A stretch of 64,000 bases of DNA from Nitrosopumilus sp. (GCF_025698945.1 NZ_JAILWM010000001.1:372001-436000); one strand, 5' to 3'; shown: positions 1 to 8,747, counted from the first letter of the stretch. Translations and numbers: made by a program. The notes: a model not told the origin generated them from the letters alone.

Positions 1-394
1 ATGGTGTAAAATAATACATGTTGATTATTCCCACAGAATCGATTCTCTGAAAAGTTCCTAGTGTTAGTTTACTGTCCTCACCAACAGGTTTGTCTTTGAA
101 TTTTACGATAATGTTGCAATTGATATCGTCTTGATAGTCTACAATGTCAATATCCCATTTCCAGTTATCTGCTCTTGGGAGGGGAGATTGTTGTTTTAGC
201 ATGTTTACCCATTCAGTAATTCCTGCCCTGATTTCTTTGATGTAGAGTTCTTTTTTTATCTGCGATAGACTCGAGTCTTCTGGAAATGGCTCCAGGCATA
301 CCTGGGGCGCAGAAGCTGCATATGATGGAGTGAAGAAAACTGCAACACCGAGCAGTCCTGCAATAACTATTCCAAGAATCATTACAGATTTCAT
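1..394 (-). CDS. Secreted protein of unknown function, C-terminus beyond window
   Basis: The frame is open for 131 codons from an ATG at 394 down to the first base of the window, so the 3' end is missing. Residues 1-26 form a typical Sec signal peptide (Lys, a long hydrophobic stretch, then TPSYA before ASAPQ). The mature part is polar with scattered Trp and two Cys in the visible portion. It is divergent from the TPR gene at 503. I do not recognise a family. Only the export prediction is firm; function is unknown. Confidence 0.65.
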   Translation of the reverse strand, partial: MKSVMILGIVIAGLLGVAVFFTPSYAASAPQVCLEPFPEDSSLSQIKKELYIKEIRAGITEWVNMLKQQSPLPRADNWKWDIDIVDYQDDINCNIIVKFKDKPVGEDSKLTLGTFQRIDSVGIINMYYFTP

Positions 395-502
395 TATGAT
401 CAAAATGCTTGGTTCGTATAGTTATGTTTTGATCTATGGTATAGTTGATTGTTCATTAACTACTGGTGAATCTATATTATTAACGAAATATTATCAGTCA
501 CA

Positions 503-1000
503 TTGGATGAGAGATTAGTCAGTATGCTTGCTCAAGCTTTTGAATACGCCGAAGATGGAAATTACGATAAAGCACTCAAGCTATATGATGATGTCTTAAA
601 AGAAGATCCAAAAAATGTCTCAGCACTAATTGACAAGGGTGCAACACTGCAAAACATGGGACGAGTCAAACTTGCTATTCGCTCATATGACAAGGCCTTA
701 TCAGTAAAACCAAATCATCTGGATGCATTGCTAAACAAGGGGGCAGCATTACACTCTAATCAAAAGTACCAAGAGGCAATTGATTGCTATGATGCTGCAT
801 TGAAAATTGATAAAAAATGTGCAATGGCACTAGCTTACAAGGGATTATCCCTAGGTGAGATGGGGGAGTTGCAAAAAGCAATCACTCATTTCAAAAAGGC
901 ATTATCCATTGACAAGCACTATGACTTGGCACATATCTCAAAAGAGATTGCTCAGGAATTATTGAAATCCATAAACCAGAAAAAATCTAAAATACAGTAA
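503..1000 (+). CDS. Tetratricopeptide repeat protein
   Basis: 165 aa made almost entirely of 34-residue TPR units (A-x-x-Y-G/A-x-A-L pattern, e.g. YDKALSVKPNHLDALLNKG and similar segments from about residue 15 to 150). Such helical solenoids mediate protein-protein contacts; the partner is not visible. The start is a TTG at 503: a TATA-like ctatatt at about 472-479 sits some 25 nt upstream, as for a leaderless archaeal transcript. An internal ATG at 524 is an alternative. The 3' end overlaps the convergent zinc-finger gene by 14 bp. No signal peptide or membrane segment. Confidence 0.85.
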   Translation: MDERLVSMLAQAFEYAEDGNYDKALKLYDDVLKEDPKNVSALIDKGATLQNMGRVKLAIRSYDKALSVKPNHLDALLNKGAALHSNQKYQEAIDCYDAALKIDKKCAMALAYKGLSLGEMGELQKAITHFKKALSIDKHYDLAHISKEIAQELLKSINQKKSKIQ

Positions 1001-1160
1001 CATCGCCAGGTGCAGGCTCTCTTTTGTTTTGTTTCTCGTTTTCTTTGAAATAATCCTTGTGTGCCAAATTCTGGTGTTCACGCAGTTTCTCTATGTTTTC
1101 AAATCCTTTATGACACAAGTAACATTTTGGCTTGTTCTCATCAACTAGTGGTAAGACCAT
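987..1160 (-). CDS. Small C2H2 zinc-finger protein
   Basis: A 57-aa frame with an ATG at 1160 and TAG at 987. It holds one classic C2H2 finger, C-x2-C-x12-H-x4-H, beginning CYLCHKGF and ending in EHQNLAHKD, followed by a charged tail. Single-finger mini-proteins of this type are common in thaumarchaea and may bind DNA or protein. It overlaps the end of the TPR gene by 14 bp on the opposite strand. The zinc ligands are clear; the role is unknown. Confidence 0.65.
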   Translation of the reverse strand: MVLPLVDENKPKCYLCHKGFENIEKLREHQNLAHKDYFKENEKQNKREPAPGDVTVF

Positions 1161-1233
1161 ATCTGAAATTACCGCACGGATACTTATCTCTTGAGACTAG
1201 AAGGAATATATCATGATGAGTGATGCATAGTTC

Positions 1234-2331
1234 ATGCTTGAACAACTAGTAGGAGAATCTCAAGCTTTAGATCGTGCATTATCTGGCGAAGAACTATCCT
1301 ACAAAGATGGAATGGATCTGATGAATTATGATAATTTACATTTGCTTGCTGCAGTGGCTGACAATGCAAGAAAAAAACTAGTAGGCGATACTGTAACATT
1401 TGCAGCATCATACTACATGAACTACACAAATGTCTGCGCAGCTAGCTGCCAGATGTGCGCATTTTACAGAAAAGATGGCGCAGATGATGCATACACCCTA
1501 ACTCCACAAGAAATTGAAGGACGAGTTGCAATTGCAAAACAGATGGGTGCAACCGAAGTCCACATTGTTGGAGGATTTCATCCAAAACTTCCGCTGGAGT
1601 ATTATGAGGATATGATGAGGACAATAAAAAAGAGCCATCCACAATTAAACATCAAAGCACTTACTGCAGCTGAGATTTACTATTTATCAAAACTAACAAA
1701 AAATTCCACTAAAGAGATTTTATCTCGTCTCAAAGATGCAGGACTTGATTCAATGCCAGGAGGTGGAGCAGAACTGTTCCATCCTGATATTCGTGATAAG
1801 ATTGTAAGAGGAAAATGCACAGGCCAGCAATGGCTTGATGTAATTGAAGAAGCACATACTATGGGAATTCAAAGTAATGTGACAATGCTTTATGGCCACA
1901 TAGAAAAGCCAGAGCACATCATTGATCATCTCATAAAGATTCGAGACCTTCAAAAGAAAACAAATGGTTTTCTAACTTTGATTCCTTTGAAATTCAGTCT
2001 TGACAATACAGAGCTTGAAAAAGAACATCTGGTAAATAATGAATGCTCATCAGTATATGATTTGAGAATTATTGCACTATCAAGATTGATGCTTGCAAAT
2101 GTACTAAATAACATCTCAGTTTACTGGGTTGCATATGGCAAGAAACTAGCTCAAGTTGCACTGTCAAATGGCGGCAGTGACTTGGTTGGAACTGCTTTTT
2201 CTGAGGAGATTTACCGAGCTGCAGGAAAACCAACTGCATCATCAGTTGAGGAATTGGCAACAATGGTAAAAGAGGTAGGTCGAGTGCCAGCTCAGAGAAA
2301 TACTCATTTTGAAATATTACGAAAATTCTAA
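1234..2331 (+). CDS. mqnE: Aminofutalosine synthase MqnE (radical SAM)
   Basis: 365 aa radical-SAM enzyme of the MqnE/MqnC/CofH superfamily. The [4Fe-4S] motif C-x3-C-x2-C is C68, C72, C75 in NVCAASCQMCAFYRK. Features specific to MqnE over CofH are HIVGGFHPKLPLEYY, the PGGGAELF segment and SNVTMLYGHIEKPEH. MqnE joins 3-[(1-carboxyvinyl)oxy]benzoate to the adenosyl group of SAM in the futalosine route to menaquinone. mqnD lies 1 kb away on the other strand, which supports the choice over CofH (F420 synthesis). ATG start at 1234; an upstream in-frame stop precludes extension. The 3' end overlaps the next gene by 4 bp (convergent). Confidence 0.85.
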   Translation: MLEQLVGESQALDRALSGEELSYKDGMDLMNYDNLHLLAAVADNARKKLVGDTVTFAASYYMNYTNVCAASCQMCAFYRKDGADDAYTLTPQEIEGRVAIAKQMGATEVHIVGGFHPKLPLEYYEDMMRTIKKSHPQLNIKALTAAEIYYLSKLTKNSTKEILSRLKDAGLDSMPGGGAELFHPDIRDKIVRGKCTGQQWLDVIEEAHTMGIQSNVTMLYGHIEKPEHIIDHLIKIRDLQKKTNGFLTLIPLKFSLDNTELEKEHLVNNECSSVYDLRIIALSRLMLANVLNNISVYWVAYGKKLAQVALSNGGSDLVGTAFSEEIYRAAGKPTASSVEELATMVKEVGRVPAQRNTHFEILRKF

Positions 2332-2633
2332 CTCAAGTGCTTCTTTATAGAATCAAGCTTCTCTTCCATCTTGACATGCTTGTCACGTCTTGAATCAATT
2401 TTAATTATCACTTCAACTCTTGCAATCCCGAGATTGTGAACTGTCTCCATCATCTTTTTGGCAGCTGAATTTATCGTATCCATACTATCTGACTCTAGAA
2501 TTGTTCCCATTGGGTTTATCTCGTATCTGAGATTATCCATTTTTTGAATAGATTCAATGGCTTTTGCAATGTAGAAACTAGCACTGGTAGTCTTTGTAGC
2601 TATTGGATAGATGCTAATCTCTGCTTGGATCAT
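2328..2633 (-). CDS. MTH1187/YqgV-family thiamine-binding protein
   Basis: 101 aa, the usual length of the MTH1187 (DUF77) family. Recognisable features are the N-terminal MIQAEISIYPIATKT strand, the central NPMGTILESDSMD (YxxxPMGTxxE-type) and the C-terminal RVEVIIKIDSRRDK. Family members are small ferredoxin-fold proteins that form tetramers and bind thiamine. The gene is last in a minus-strand run below mqnD and converges on mqnE with a 4-bp overlap. Cytosolic; no enzymatic role is implied. Confidence 0.85.
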   Translation of the reverse strand: MIQAEISIYPIATKTTSASFYIAKAIESIQKMDNLRYEINPMGTILESDSMDTINSAAKKMMETVHNLGIARVEVIIKIDSRRDKHVKMEEKLDSIKKHLS

Positions 2634-2670
2634 CAGATGTTTTTAGAATATTTAGATTAAAAGCTTTGAT

Positions 2671-2949
2671 TCACTCTGCAGGTTTCTTCTCTTCTTTTTT
2701 AGCAGTGCCTTTTCTTCTTCTAGTACCAAAACTAATCAAAACTAGTAAAAACCCAACACCGATTAAAATTCCTGATAATGTGTTATAGTCCTGCGTCTCT
2801 TGTTGGGCAATCATCAAATCAATTATTTCTTCTTCGGTCATTCCAGATTGTCCTGCAGGCATGTTTGAGCTAACACTTACTGTAAGAACAATTCCTACAA
2901 TAATCATTGCAAGCCCTCCACCTAGAATTTTTTTATCTACTAAAACCAT
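2671..2949 (-). CDS. Small membrane protein, two transmembrane segments
   Basis: 92 aa when begun at the ATG at 2949 (MVLVDKKILGGG); a longer frame reaches 3027 but its extra residues overlap the upstream gene and lack family character. Two hydrophobic helices (about residues 9-27 and 58-76) flank a soluble loop containing TEEEIIDLMIAQQ, and the C-terminus is a KK/EE-rich cytosolic tail. Part of the minus-strand run mqnD - 2993 - this gene - 2328. Family and function not recognised. Confidence 0.65.
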   Translation of the reverse strand: MVLVDKKILGGGLAMIIVGIVLTVSVSSNMPAGQSGMTEEEIIDLMIAQQETQDYNTLSGILIGVGFLLVLISFGTRRRKGTAKKEEKKPAE

Positions 2950-2992
2950 TTTACTAATTATTTCTATTTCATCATATATTAGGTATTTTGCA

Positions 2993-3283
2993 TTAGAATC
3001 CTTCTGGTGGTTTTTGCACAAAGACATTGCACACTAGTGCATCTGTTTTTGAATCTCTATACTGGACATTGCATGAAACAAATTTTCCTTTCAGTGCTCG
3101 CTCCAAGTCTTCTTTTGTAGTCTCACCATATTGTGGTTGTTGCGGATCATCAACTTTTCCAATGATTATCTTTTCTGTTTTACCGTAATCGTCTTGATTG
3201 TCTTTTCTTGTGTGGCTGACTAGCAGTTCAAATGCATTGTTTGTCAAAATTCCAATAACTGGACCGCCGATACCGTCTCCCAT
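2993..3283 (-). CDS. Conserved hypothetical protein
   Basis: 96 aa soluble protein with an opening MGDGIGGPVIGILTNN and a compact alpha/beta pattern (KTEKIIIGKVDD, FVSCNVQYRD, LVCNVFVQKPP). Two Cys (in VSCNV and LVCNV) could be structural. It sits 27 bp downstream of mqnD and 43 bp before the small membrane protein, so the three are probably co-transcribed. No recognised domain. Confidence 0.6.
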   Translation of the reverse strand: MGDGIGGPVIGILTNNAFELLVSHTRKDNQDDYGKTEKIIIGKVDDPQQPQYGETTKEDLERALKGKFVSCNVQYRDSKTDALVCNVFVQKPPEGF

Positions 3284-3310
3284 AATTTCTAAATTTTTTT
3301 TGTACTATAA

Positions 3311-4138
3311 TTACTTGGTGGCAATGCTTAACTCAAAGTCTGGAACTAGATTCTTTTCTTTTGCCATCTCAAAGAGTTTTCTAATTGATTCTTCACCAGG
3401 ATCTCCCATGTTAACAGTAACTTGATTCACATACATTTTGACAAATTTCTCAATCAACTCCCTTGGCTTTCCCCTAGAATACTGCATTGCATATTCTATT
3501 GCATCCTCAAAGTTCTCCAAGCCAAACTCTATTGAGGCCTGCAGATACTTGTCAAATTTACAGATAGTATCCATGCCCAGGTCTGTCCTCATCACATTGA
3601 TTCCTAGCGGTACTGGAAGACCATTAGTTATTTTGTTCCACCATTCTCCAACATCTAGGATTTTGACATTGCCTTCTTGCTCATAAGACAGCTGGGTCTC
3701 ATGAATTACAAGACCTACATCGACTTTACCTGTTTTTACAGCTTCTGGGATATCGCTGAAATTCATCTCGACATAATCAAACTTTCCAATCATTAATTGC
3801 AATAGCAAAAATGCAGATGTCATCTTTCCTGGAATTGCAATCTTGCATTTTTTTATCTCATCAATACTCATCATCTTTTTTGCAGTAACTATTGGACCAT
3901 AACCTATTCCAAAGCTTCCACCACTTCTAAGAATAGTATATCCTGGAATGTATGCACATGCATGAACTGATACTGCAGTTACATCTAGCTGCGGATCAGT
4001 TGCTTTTCGATTTAATTTCTCAATGTCCTCAATCACGTGATTTACTGTAAAGTCTGGAGATGGAACTTTGCCTGTAAACATTCCATAAAACATGAATGCA
4101 TCATCTGAATCAGGAGTATGACCTACAGAAATTTCCAT
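3311..4138 (-). CDS. mqnD: 1,4-dihydroxy-6-naphthoate synthase MqnD
   Basis: 275 aa from the ATG at 4138 (MEISVGHTPDSDDAFMFYG); an upstream in-frame extension to 4171 is not family-like. The periplasmic-binding-protein-like fold with N-terminal GHTPDSDDAFMFYG, the GYGPIVTAKK segment and the central IPGKMTSAFLLLQL is characteristic of MqnD, which converts cyclic dehypoxanthine futalosine to 1,4-dihydroxy-6-naphthoate. Together with mqnE this indicates futalosine-type menaquinone synthesis; mqnA/mqnB/mqnC are not in the window. First gene of a four-gene minus-strand run. Confidence 0.85.
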   Translation of the reverse strand: MEISVGHTPDSDDAFMFYGMFTGKVPSPDFTVNHVIEDIEKLNRKATDPQLDVTAVSVHACAYIPGYTILRSGGSFGIGYGPIVTAKKMMSIDEIKKCKIAIPGKMTSAFLLLQLMIGKFDYVEMNFSDIPEAVKTGKVDVGLVIHETQLSYEQEGNVKILDVGEWWNKITNGLPVPLGINVMRTDLGMDTICKFDKYLQASIEFGLENFEDAIEYAMQYSRGKPRELIEKFVKMYVNQVTVNMGDPGEESIRKLFEMAKEKNLVPDFELSIATK

Positions 4139-4221
4139 ATTTTTGCCTAAAATGGTCGTAATAAAAATCAAAACCCAAACTGAATAGTTTTTCTAATATA
4201 TGTCTGAAATAATTTGTTGTT

Positions 4222-5127
4222 ATGAATTCAATTGAGGCCTATGAGAAAGATATTTTCCTGCAATTAGATTTTCTAAAAAATTTTCAAAAACAAAAAACAA
4301 TTTCAGATGCTCAACAAAAAAATATTCTATTTTCTGGTAGTGGGGACTCTTTGGTCTCTGCAATGTTGGCAGAATCATTCTCTCATGGAATGGTAAAGGC
4401 AATGGATCCACTGGATCTTTTCAAAAATAAACATCTGGCAAAATCAAAGCATGTCTATTTTGTATCCATTTCTGGAAATACCATTACCAACATCAGGGTG
4501 GCAAAGCTTGCAAAAAAATCCACAGCAATAACTGCCCAGCCTAAAAGCAGGCTTGCCAAAGTCTCAGATGAAATAATTCCCCTTGACTCCCCTAATAGTG
4601 GAGTCTTTACTGCTGGCAGTATATCATTTTTAGATAGTACACTAACATGTATTTCACTTGTAAAAAAAATCACAATTCCTAAAAACAATACAATGTTTTC
4701 TCAGGCAAAGTCTGATGCTGCAAAACTAAAAATCTCAAATAGACTATTCATTCTTGGCAACTATGAGACATTCCCACTTGCAATGTATTGTGCTGCAAAG
4801 TTTTATGAGATTCTAGGATATGATGCGCACTATTGCAGAATTGAGCAGTTCTCTCACATGGAGCTCTTCTCTGCAAACAAAGGTGACACTGTAATTATCT
4901 TTGAGGAAAAAAATCCTCACTCTAAACAACTCACAACAAGTCTGAAAAAAATCGGAATTAACGTAATTCATCCCAAGATTCCAAAAGATAAGATCTCCCA
5001 AACACTATACTGTATCTTCTTCTCTCAATTTCTAACATTGTTTGAGGCCAAAAGGAAAAAGAAGAATGACTGCCATTTTGTTACGTCAAAAAAGATTCGC
5101 AATGTTAGTAACCAAATGATCTATTGA
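4222..5127 (+). CDS. SIS-domain (sugar isomerase-like) protein
   Basis: 301 aa. Two SIS-type half domains are visible: the phosphosugar-binding GSGDS loop at residues 39-43 and VSISGNTITN at 81-90 in the first half, and the ILGNYETFPLAMYCAAKFYEIL helix region in the second. It resembles the bifunctional phosphoglucose/phosphomannose isomerase group in architecture, but the catalytic residues of a particular isomerase cannot be assigned by eye. Monocistronic, ATG at 4222, ending 48 bp before EF-2. Confidence 0.65.
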   Translation: MNSIEAYEKDIFLQLDFLKNFQKQKTISDAQQKNILFSGSGDSLVSAMLAESFSHGMVKAMDPLDLFKNKHLAKSKHVYFVSISGNTITNIRVAKLAKKSTAITAQPKSRLAKVSDEIIPLDSPNSGVFTAGSISFLDSTLTCISLVKKITIPKNNTMFSQAKSDAAKLKISNRLFILGNYETFPLAMYCAAKFYEILGYDAHYCRIEQFSHMELFSANKGDTVIIFEEKNPHSKQLTTSLKKIGINVIHPKIPKDKISQTLYCIFFSQFLTLFEAKRKKKNDCHFVTSKKIRNVSNQMIY

Positions 5128-5175
5128 AGATTTGCAAGGCTAAGGTTTAATAGCTGAATCCTAGGGTTTGCGAAT

Positions 5176-7368
5176 ATGGTAAAATTCAAGTCAACTGGTG
5201 AGGTTCTTAAGATCATTAAGAATAAGGATCAGATTAGAAACTTTGGTGTTATCGCTCACGTTGACCACGGAAAAACTACCATGAGTGACAGCCTTTTGGC
5301 AAACTCTGGAATCATTGCTCCATCAGCTGCAGGAAAAGCATTGGCAATGGACTTTGATAAAGAAGAGCAGCAAAGAGGAATTACAATTTATCAGGCAAAC
5401 GTAACATTACACTTTACACAAAAAGACAAAGAATACGTCATTAACATGATCGATACACCTGGTCACGTAGATTTCAGTGGAAGAGTAATTCGTTCACTGA
5501 GGGCAATTGATGGTGCAGTAGTAGTTTGTGATGCAGTTGAGGGAATCATGACTCAAACTGAAACTGTAACTCGAATGGCATTGGAGGAGAGAGTGAAACC
5601 TGTTTTATTTATCAACAAAGTTGATAGACTCATCAAAGAACTCCGTTTAACTCCTGAAAAAATGCAGCAACAACTTGCCGAAGTTGTATCAAACTTTAAT
5701 CAACTAATTGACACATACGCTGAACCTGAATACAAAGAGAAATGGAAAGTATCTATTCAGAATGCCAGCGTGACTTTTGGATCAGCCAAAGACAAATGGG
5801 CAATTAACTTGGATGTTATGAAAGACAAGGGAATTACATTCAAAGATGTAATTGATGCATATGTCAATGAAAAAGTAGATGACTTGGTAGCAAAAGCACC
5901 ATTGGCTGATGCTGTTCTTGGAATGGTAGTCAAACATCATCCAGCACCTCATGAGGCAGTAAAGTATAGAATTCCACAAATTTGGAAAGGTGATTTGGAA
6001 TCAGATGTTGGAAAGGCATTGCTTGCATGCAGTGATGATGGTCCCACAATTATGATGATAGTTAACATGGTTTTAGATCCTGCAGCTGGTCCTGTTGCAA
6101 TTGGAAGACTATTTTCTGGAACTATCAAAGATGGTCAAACTATCAACATTATTGATTCAAAACGAGAAGGAAGAATTCAATCAGTTAATTTCTTTATGGG
6201 AAACCAAAGAGAGCAAGTTGGAGAACTTGGTGCAGGTAACATTCCTGCATTGTTGGGACTCACTGAAGCTCGAGCAGGAAACACATTATCTTCTGTTAAA
6301 GGAATTCCAATGTTTGAAGGTGTCAAATATGTTTCAGAACCTGTTGTACAAATTGCAATAGAGCCAAAACATCCTAAAGATTTGCCAAAACTTGTAGAAA
6401 TTCTCAAACAACTAACCATTGAGGATCCAAACCTTATTGTAAAAATTGATGAGGAAAGTGGAGAGACTATTGTTGCTGGAATGGGTGTGTTGCACTTGGA
6501 TGTTGCAACACACAGAATCCAAGATGCAAAATGTGAAATTGTTACTTCTGAACCATTAATCAATTACAGAGAAACTGTAAAGGGAGGATGTGAGCCAATC
6601 ATGGCAAAATCTCCAAACAGACACAATAAGATTTTCATGAAAGTGGAGCCATTAGAGCCAAAAATTGCCAACATGTTGCGAACTGGTGAAATCAGTGACA
6701 TGAAAGACAAGAAAGTAGTAGCCGATTTACTCAAAGAAGCTGGCTGGGATACTGATACAATTAAGAGAGTTATGAAATTTGATTCACGAGGAAATGTTTT
6801 GATTAATGGAACAAAAGGTGTTCAATTTGTTCAAGAATCAACTGATTCTATCAATTCTGGATTTGAAGAAGTAATGAAAGAAGGACCTCTGTGCAAAGAG
6901 CAGATGAGGGATTGCAAGTTTATCTTTACTCACTTTGTTCCACACGAGGATACAGCACACCGAGGACTATCCCAATTGGGTCCTGCAGCTCGTAGAGCAT
7001 GTATGGGTGCATTACTCACAGCTGGAACTGCAGTATTGGAACCAACACTTGCAATTGAAGTTAGAGTTCCTACTGATTTAGTTGGAAATGTTGCAACTGT
7101 TCTTTCTGGTAAACGTGGTAAAGTGTTAGACATGCAGCAAAAAGGCGCATCAAGTATCATTGTTGGTGAAATTCCAGCCTCTGAGACATTTACTTTGTCT
7201 GAAGAGATGAGAGGACAAACTGCAGGACGTGCAACATGGAATACATCCTTTAAGGCATGGACTGAAGTTCCAAAATCCATGTTGGCAGCAGCAGTAGCTG
7301 ACATTAGAAAAAGAAAAGGACTGTCTCCTGAACCACCAAGTGTTAACGAATTTATCGACAAAGAGTAA
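5176..7368 (+). CDS. fusA: Translation elongation factor 2 (EF-2)
   Basis: 730 aa, the usual archaeal EF-2 length. G-domain motifs: IAHVDHGKTT (residues 26-35), DTPGHVDF (about 93) and INKVD. GTP-driven ribosomal translocase in the cytosol. His595 in TAHRGLSQLG aligns with the histidine that becomes diphthamide in archaeal and eukaryotic EF-2. The rest of the loop departs from the usual HRGPAQ/HRGGGQ pattern. ATG at 5176; a tttaata TATA element lies about 27 nt upstream. Stands alone, not linked to the S12/S7 operon in this window. Confidence 0.95.
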   Translation: MVKFKSTGEVLKIIKNKDQIRNFGVIAHVDHGKTTMSDSLLANSGIIAPSAAGKALAMDFDKEEQQRGITIYQANVTLHFTQKDKEYVINMIDTPGHVDFSGRVIRSLRAIDGAVVVCDAVEGIMTQTETVTRMALEERVKPVLFINKVDRLIKELRLTPEKMQQQLAEVVSNFNQLIDTYAEPEYKEKWKVSIQNASVTFGSAKDKWAINLDVMKDKGITFKDVIDAYVNEKVDDLVAKAPLADAVLGMVVKHHPAPHEAVKYRIPQIWKGDLESDVGKALLACSDDGPTIMMIVNMVLDPAAGPVAIGRLFSGTIKDGQTINIIDSKREGRIQSVNFFMGNQREQVGELGAGNIPALLGLTEARAGNTLSSVKGIPMFEGVKYVSEPVVQIAIEPKHPKDLPKLVEILKQLTIEDPNLIVKIDEESGETIVAGMGVLHLDVATHRIQDAKCEIVTSEPLINYRETVKGGCEPIMAKSPNRHNKIFMKVEPLEPKIANMLRTGEISDMKDKKVVADLLKEAGWDTDTIKRVMKFDSRGNVLINGTKGVQFVQESTDSINSGFEEVMKEGPLCKEQMRDCKFIFTHFVPHEDTAHRGLSQLGPAARRACMGALLTAGTAVLEPTLAIEVRVPTDLVGNVATVLSGKRGKVLDMQQKGASSIIVGEIPASETFTLSEEMRGQTAGRATWNTSFKAWTEVPKSMLAAAVADIRKRKGLSPEPPSVNEFIDKE

Positions 7369-7449
7369 AAAGGCAAAGCCCTTCACTTGAACGTGGAAAT
7401 AGACATAACTAAAGAAAAATCTTAAGTTTGTACAAATTATTCTAAAAAC

Positions 7450-7608
7450 ATGGTAAAATTAACTGATAAACAACATGAGCAACAACAAGAACGCAGATTA
7501 GCAAAATTAGAGAAAAGAGCAGATAATGATGATATTTTAGTAAAGAGACTAAAATCAAGAATTGAGAACTTGGAAAAAGAAGTCAAGAATCTAAAAAAGA
7601 AAAAATAA
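7450..7608 (+). CDS. Small coiled-coil protein
   Basis: 52 aa from the ATG at 7450. The sequence is almost all charged with Leu/Ile at heptad spacing (RRLAKLEKRADND, LVKRLKSRIENLEKEVKNL), ending in a Lys run, so it should be a single coiled-coil helix. Located 81 bp after EF-2, in a stretch of short Lys/Glu-rich genes. Function unknown. Confidence 0.55.
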   Translation: MVKLTDKQHEQQQERRLAKLEKRADNDDILVKRLKSRIENLEKEVKNLKKKK

Positions 7609-7616
7609 GAAAAACA

Positions 7617-7763
7617 CTATTTCTTATTTTTAGTATACGGGATTGAAATACACTTACTACAAAGAAAAGCTGGATCGGTAAGAAGATTGATACTAGCTTG
7701 CAAATTATCTTTAGATTTACAACACATACAGAATTTTTCTTTTATCACTTTCTTTTTTTCCAC
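7617..7763 (-). CDS. Small zinc-ribbon-like protein
   Basis: 48 aa from a GTG at 7763; a GAGG sequence lies about 10 nt upstream. Two CxxC pairs, C12/C15 (in FCMCCK) and C35/C38 (in FLCSKC), separated by 19 residues, fit a zinc ribbon. The short length and non-ATG start lower confidence. Convergent with the coiled-coil gene. Function unknown. Confidence 0.45.
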   Translation of the reverse strand: MEKKKVIKEKFCMCCKSKDNLQASINLLTDPAFLCSKCISIPYTKNKK

Positions 7764-7951
7764 GTTTCAATTTCCTCTTTATGCTATAAAGGCAAGTCCC
7801 TCTGTTTGTGAGAGAATTTAGACCGCATACTATCCAGACTTTGCAATTATTGTTTTTTAAAAATTCTTTAAGATCATTCTTAAGTAATTTAAACGCGTAA
7901 TGAAATTTGGATGAAAATCAAAAACTTGTATTATGTGGATATTATAGAATA

Positions 7952-8191
7952 ATGTCTACAATAGAAGAAAAATGTGAATTTTGTGGCTGTAGTGAAGGAA
8001 ATACAATTTGTTATTATGATTGCGGATGTCATAAATCAAAAGATACCAAAATTCCTGACAGGGATTTGAAAATTACAGCAATCAAGGAAGAAAAATGTGA
8101 ATTTTGTGGCTGTAGAGGCTCTAGTACAATTTGTTATTACAACTGTGGATGCCATAAACCAAAAGCTGAAAAAGTATTGCCAAAAAAATGA
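7952..8191 (+). CDS. Cys-rich protein built from two tandem metal-binding repeats
   Basis: 79 aa from the ATG at 7952 (MSTIEEKCEFCGC); a TTG at 7907 in the same frame would add 15 residues. Two copies of EEKCEFCGC-x4/5-TICYY-x-CGCHK occupy about residues 5-28 and 46-69, each with six Cys and a terminal His, a pattern suited to binding zinc, iron or copper. The copies are nearly identical at the DNA level (7964-8036 and 8087-8159), pointing to a recent internal duplication. No signal peptide, so cytosolic. Family not recognised. Confidence 0.7.
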   Translation: MSTIEEKCEFCGCSEGNTICYYDCGCHKSKDTKIPDRDLKITAIKEEKCEFCGCRGSSTICYYNCGCHKPKAEKVLPKK

Positions 8192-8266
8192 CTCCTCTAG
8201 AATGCTTCCTTTTCTTGGTATTTCCTGATAATGCAGATGTTAAAATAATCCATTTAATCTAAAATT

Positions 8267-8746
8267 ATGACTAGAAAATTAATGCAAAATAATAATGAAG
8301 AACCAGATAATCTTACAAATACTCTAAAGAAAAAACAAACCAAAGTTTTTGATGATGTTTCAAAAAATTATGAACAAACATTAGAAGTAGGAAAACATCT
8401 TGGAAAAGAATCATTTGATAAAATTAATGAGCTAGCCTCAAATGGCACTAATTATATAAAATCAAAACCTTACTGGAAAGCAATTAAAAACAATTCTCTA
8501 AAAATTAAAGAAAAAAGTTTTGATTCTGGAACTGCCATAAAGAAGAAGAGCCCAAAATTTTATAAAAAAATTAGTAATGCATTTTTCAGTTTCTTTGAAA
8601 AATTTGTAGGTAGAATAAAAATAGGAACACAATATGGTCTGGAAAATCTTGAAATTTTAGAAAGATTGGCAAAGCTAAACGAGCTTGGAATTTTAACTGA
8701 TGAAGAGTTTTTAAAACAAAAGAAAAAGATCTTAGAGAGGATATAA
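8267..8746 (+). CDS. SHOCT-domain protein, Lys-rich
   Basis: 159 aa. The C-terminal 30 residues (LAKLNELGILTDEEFLKQKKKILERI region) are a SHOCT domain: two short helices with the L-G-I-L-T-D-E-E-F signature, often found at the end of membrane or oligomerising proteins. The rest is basic, with helix-forming stretches but no clear transmembrane segment. It is followed after 1 nt by a two-helix membrane protein and then by a second SHOCT protein, suggesting one transcription unit. Confidence 0.65.
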   Translation: MTRKLMQNNNEEPDNLTNTLKKKQTKVFDDVSKNYEQTLEVGKHLGKESFDKINELASNGTNYIKSKPYWKAIKNNSLKIKEKSFDSGTAIKKKSPKFYKKISNAFFSFFEKFVGRIKIGTQYGLENLEILERLAKLNELGILTDEEFLKQKKKILERI

Positions 8747-8747
8747 T

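Noticed and set aside
330-518. 62-codon plus-strand frame overlapping the secreted-protein start
   Set aside because: It lies antisense to a signal peptide and over the divergent promoter of the TPR gene.
6177-6563. 128-codon frame antisense to EF-2
   Set aside because: Shadow of the EF-2 coding sequence; no independent start signal or family match.
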